A DNA stretch of 64,000 nt. It comes from Desulfonauticus sp. (GTDB lineage: Bacteria; Desulfobacterota; Desulfovibrionia; Desulfovibrionales; Desulfonatronovibrionaceae). The notes under the pieces are model-generated. The model was not told where the DNA came from. It saw only the letters and a list, made by a program, of their open reading frames with translations, and did not search any database. Made by a program: the position numbers and the translations under genes. Numbering within the stretch: position 1 is the first letter of the stretch; every line of letters starts with the position of its first letter. This document shows, in pieces, positions 61,105 through 64,000 of this stretch. The stretch lies in assembly GCA_030950395.1 (NCBI GenBank), contig JAUZRP010000002.1, forward strand, positions 1 to 64,000. Direction: 5' to 3'.

Positions 61105-61881
61105 CTATTCTCCCTTTGTTTTTTCAGTTGACAGATAGTTATCAGCCAAACGACGCACCCATTCCCGCTTACTATAGTAATACACTTGAGGATCTGTTCC
61201 CAAACGCTCCAATAATCTAAAGGCATATTTGCTCTTGGCTAGTTTGGCAACTTTGTGCTCTGGATTATTCAAGTCACCAAAAACAATAGCTCCGGTAGGA
61301 CAAATCTCTGCACAAGCAGGAATATACGCATCTTCTGGTAATTTGAGAGGGTCTTTGCCCTCATAACGCGCCTTTTCTTTGGCTTCCATAAAACGATGAT
61401 GACAAAAAGTGCACTTTTCTACTACACCTCTTGGTCTTGGAGATGCAGAGATATTTAGAGTCTTATCCAGACCTTTGGGCCACTTAGGATCATACCAATT
61501 AAAGTATCTAGCATGATAAGGACAAGCAGCCATACAATACCTACACCCTATACAACGAGGATAGATCTGACTCACTATGCCACCTTCCTCATCTTTAGTA
61601 GTAGCTACCACAGGACAAACCGTAGAGCAAGATGGTTTACCACACTGCATACAAGGTCTGGGCAGGTAAGCTATTTCATGATCAGGAAAAGGCTTACCAT
61701 TGCTTAGTTCATAGACCAACATCCAGGTCAAGGTCATGGTTTTATCTGAGCCATCCTGCATGGGAGCAATATTATTTTCTGCCTGACAGGCCACCATACA
61801 TGCTCCGCAACCTGTGCACTTATCTATATCGATAACCATTCCCCATTTTACTTTAAATTCTTTGTGTTCCATAGATTTCAC
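61105..61881 (-). CDS. qrcC: Qrc complex iron-sulfur subunit
   Basis: 258-residue periplasmic four-cluster ferredoxin subunit. Fe-S motifs: CTGCGACMVACQAENN near residue 22, CMQCGKPSCSTVCPVV near residue 77, CIGCRYCMAACPYHARYF near residue 110, and CTFCHHRF with CAEICPTGAI near residue 155. The overall DmsB/PsrB design and fixed order before QrcD identify it. No signal peptide, so likely exported with the Tat-bearing QrcB subunit. Thirteen bases after the qrcB stop. Confidence 0.93.
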   Translation of the reverse strand: MKSMEHKEFKVKWGMVIDIDKCTGCGACMVACQAENNIAPMQDGSDKTMTLTWMLVYELSNGKPFPDHEIAYLPRPCMQCGKPSCSTVCPVVATTKDEEGGIVSQIYPRCIGCRYCMAACPYHARYFNWYDPKWPKGLDKTLNISASPRPRGVVEKCTFCHHRFMEAKEKARYEGKDPLKLPEDAYIPACAEICPTGAIVFGDLNNPEHKVAKLAKSKYAFRLLERLGTDPQVYYYSKREWVRRLADNYLSTEKTKGE

Positions 61882-61893
61882 CTCTCTCCAATT

Positions 61894-63927
61894 TTAAGCC
61901 CTGACAACTTTTACTTGAGACTTATTCCAAACTTGAAACCCGCTACCCTTCTCTGTAACCACACTTAACACCTTAAACACATTGTCTCCCTTGCCACGCA
62001 CGTATTCATCCCAAGCCTCATGGCCAAAACCTAAGGGCACCGCAATGGTATCATCCATTACAGTCTCGGTTATATTCACCCTGCCTACAAATTCTCTGCC
62101 TGCCCCCTGCAATTTGACTTTATCACCTTGTTTTAATCCAAGCTTTTTAGCCGTAGTTCTGTTTACTTGAACATACAAATCTCTTCCCTTTAACTCAGAA
62201 TCCCTTACCACCACTACTTCTGTAGGTGTCAAAGCTTGAGTAGTATTACCCAAATAATTTCTCGCTACAGGTGCTAAAAACGTACCTTCTGTATCTGGCA
62301 CCAATCCGTTGGCTAAAATTTCTACTGAAAGCCTTAGTTGGTTTTGCCCAACCCATTTATTAGAAACCTTAGTTCTCCCACTCAATAGGTCCTCAAAATC
62401 AGCTCCTACAGCAGAAGCTTTGGCCTTTAACACATCTTCAAAAGACTTATAGCCAAGATCCTTTTTCAAACTCTTAGCAACTTCTAAAATAAAGTCTGGT
62501 GTAGATTTAGCATTGACCACTGGCTTAATGACAGGAGCAGCCACACTATAAATCACTTTACCTGAACCAAAAGGAGTATAAGCATCATCATATCTTTCTA
62601 AAAAGTGTGGCGCTGGCAAGATCAAATCACACATCACTGCTGTTTCATCTAAAAAAGTACTAAAACCAACCTTAAAGGGTATCTTAGAAAAAGCTTCTTG
62701 TACTTGAAGAGCTTGAGGCAAAGCATAAATCGGATTGGCATCATACACCATTAAAACGTCTATCTTTTTGTTCCCAGAAACTACATTTTTCAAAAATTCA
62801 CCCAAAACATTTTTACTTAGACTTGCTCTAGAAGGAGCACTCTCCACTACTTTTACCTCAGGCAAAAGAACCATCCCGCCTCTTTTATTCACGTTACCCA
62901 AAAGTAAATTAAGCAAAATACCACTTGTCCAATCAAAACTTCCACTTCCCTGTCCAAAATCTGAACCAATTATTACACAAGGTGAACCAGCAGCAACAAG
63001 TTCCTGAGCAAGTTGTTTTATTTTGTTAATTTTTACCCCTGTCTTAGCCTCTACCACAGCAGGAGTATATTTAGACAAAACAAAATTCTTAACTTCAGAG
63101 AAACCATCTATAGTAGCGCCTTTACCCATCTTTAACAGATAATAAGCTATACCTAAAGCCAAAACACCTTCCTGCCCAGGATAAACAGGCACCCACTCAT
63201 CTACAGCAGCTGCCGTACCTGTCTGAACAGGACCAGCATAAATATATTTTCCCTTTCTAGTGGCAAAAGCCTTTTGATTTCTAACAACAGTACCCCAACT
63301 GGATAAAATATCAGCCCCTAGACTCAATACATAATCAGAATTTTCTAAATCAAAGCCAATTTGTCCTTTTCCACCCATTTGACTCCAGGTATAAGCACTC
63401 ACCTGAGCGTCACTAGGCATAAAGTAAAAATCCTCACTGCCCAGCAAGGATAAAAACCCAGCCAACACTTCACTGGCTGATCCATTCTCATCACCACTAA
63501 TACAAGCTGCTTTTCCAGAGCTCAATTTTTCGCTCAAAATTCTTCTAGCCTCGTCCCAAGAAATAGGCTCAAATTTCCCATTATTGTTTTTAAGAGGTCC
63601 TTTTACTCTTGCTGGACGATACAACAATCTAACAGAACAAGAACCTAAAGGACAAACACCACCCTCACTCAAAGGATGCGTACTATTCCCCTGGGCAACA
63701 ACAGGCCTTTTACCTACTTTATGAATAGACAAACCACACCCTGCCGGGCATAACTTACAAACAGAAGCCACTTGAGAACGCTTTCCATACTGTAACTTAG
63801 GGATCCAAGGCCAATTTTGAGACCAAATAGACACATCATCTAAAGTTTTCCAGGGAATAGGCGTACACAAAGTACCTACAGCACCACCTACTAAAAAAGT
63901 AATAAATCCTCTTCGATCAAGTCCCAT
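61894..63927 (-). CDS. qrcB: Qrc complex molybdopterin-oxidoreductase-family subunit
   Basis: 677 residues from ATG at 63927, preceded by GAGGGGTGAG; the frame extends to 63942. A Tat signal LDRRGFITFLVGGAVGTL opens it, then a Fe-S site CKLCPAGCGLSIHK with a following CPLGSC, and the oxidoreductase domains ending in LKQGDKVKLQGAG and VPLGFGHEAW. In characterised Qrc this subunit belongs to the molybdopterin family but contains no Mo. It links QrcA haems and QrcC clusters. Confidence 0.93.
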   Translation of the reverse strand: MGLDRRGFITFLVGGAVGTLCTPIPWKTLDDVSIWSQNWPWIPKLQYGKRSQVASVCKLCPAGCGLSIHKVGKRPVVAQGNSTHPLSEGGVCPLGSCSVRLLYRPARVKGPLKNNNGKFEPISWDEARRILSEKLSSGKAACISGDENGSASEVLAGFLSLLGSEDFYFMPSDAQVSAYTWSQMGGKGQIGFDLENSDYVLSLGADILSSWGTVVRNQKAFATRKGKYIYAGPVQTGTAAAVDEWVPVYPGQEGVLALGIAYYLLKMGKGATIDGFSEVKNFVLSKYTPAVVEAKTGVKINKIKQLAQELVAAGSPCVIIGSDFGQGSGSFDWTSGILLNLLLGNVNKRGGMVLLPEVKVVESAPSRASLSKNVLGEFLKNVVSGNKKIDVLMVYDANPIYALPQALQVQEAFSKIPFKVGFSTFLDETAVMCDLILPAPHFLERYDDAYTPFGSGKVIYSVAAPVIKPVVNAKSTPDFILEVAKSLKKDLGYKSFEDVLKAKASAVGADFEDLLSGRTKVSNKWVGQNQLRLSVEILANGLVPDTEGTFLAPVARNYLGNTTQALTPTEVVVVRDSELKGRDLYVQVNRTTAKKLGLKQGDKVKLQGAGREFVGRVNITETVMDDTIAVPLGFGHEAWDEYVRGKGDNVFKVLSVVTEKGSGFQVWNKSQVKVVRA

Positions 63928-63942
63928 TTTCTCACCCCTCAT

Positions 63943-64000
63943 TTATTTATGACAAACATAGCAGGCATTGCTAGCCCCTCTCCGGGCATGACACCTTTCA
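63943..64000 (-). CDS. qrcA: Qrc multihaem cytochrome c subunit, C-terminal end only
   Basis: The last codons read RCHARRGASNACYVCHK followed by TAA at 63943, so two haem His sites (…CH and CYVCH) are visible and the rest lies beyond the window edge. Order qrcA-qrcB-qrcC-qrcD on this strand matches the sulfate-reducer operon, and only 15 bases separate its stop from the qrcB start, which fits co-transcription. Confidence 0.85.
   Translation of the reverse strand, partial: ERCHARRGASNACYVCHK

Overview
The window is A+T-rich DNA from what looks like a low-GC sulfate-reducing bacterium, most like the Desulfovibrionales/Desulfohalobiaceae. This is inferred from a qrc operon (quinone reductase complex of sulfate reducers) at the right edge, a HesB-like selenoprotein with an in-frame UGA, a PxxKW cysteine-rich protein, a CstA carrier and the overall housekeeping gene content. 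Nearly every gene is on the minus strand. No rRNA, tRNA or CRISPR array was recognised.

Region 1 (1-15.2 kb): a partial ATPase, dapB, then a tight minus-strand operon of ten genes. In transcription order these are a Cmr1-like RAMP, a SIR2-like protein, a small unknown protein, an SMC/Rad50-like ABC ATPase, a Cmr6-like RAMP, a Csx11-family Cas10, a Cmr4-like RAMP, a Cmr5-like small subunit, a Cas5-like RAMP and an AAA/PD-(D/E)XK protein. This is a type III-C-like effector module without cas1, cas2, cas6 or an array in view. The Csx11 protein has lost both the HD motif and the GGDD cyclase motif. A three-gene SIR2 / middle protein / ABC ATPase cassette lies inside the cas operon with zero-gap or overlapping junctions. 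It is the strongest candidate here for an undescribed system: a type III complex without a visible cyclic-oligoadenylate synthase, possibly coupled directly to a SIR2-ABC effector.

Region 2 (15.3-22.5 kb): further defence genes. These are a truncated YgiT/MqsA-like zinc-finger protein, an Eco57I-like N6-adenine methyltransferase split by a one-base frameshift in a homopolymer, and a PLD-SNF2 helicase overlapping it.

Region 3 (22.5-26.2 kb): a scrapyard of mobile and broken genes. It holds a remnant of a second AAA/PD-(D/E)XK gene, the tail of a PIN-domain gene, an IS481-like transposase with a nonsense codon, an IS1634-like transposase tail, a ferredoxin-like gene tail and an intact Wzz-like gene. 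The segment is bracketed by an 11-bp inverted repeat.

Region 4 (26.2-64 kb): mostly core genome. It contains a macro-domain protein; upp-uraA; dapA-dapF-HU; an flhG-GGDEF-prfB-lnt-corC-PilZ-lipoprotein-mla chain; mnmG; an M20 peptidase; the selenoprotein pair; an RluD-CoaE fusion; argB; bfn-miaB-cysC-like-kinase-cutA; a PAPS-reductase-like gene; an ArsA-like pair; cstA; psiE; a TrmO-aldolase fusion; and qrcD-qrcC-qrcB-qrcA (qrcA is cut by the window edge). Notable oddities are a Mla-locus ABC ATPase that has lost Walker A, prfB with its programmed +1 frameshift, and two domain fusions.
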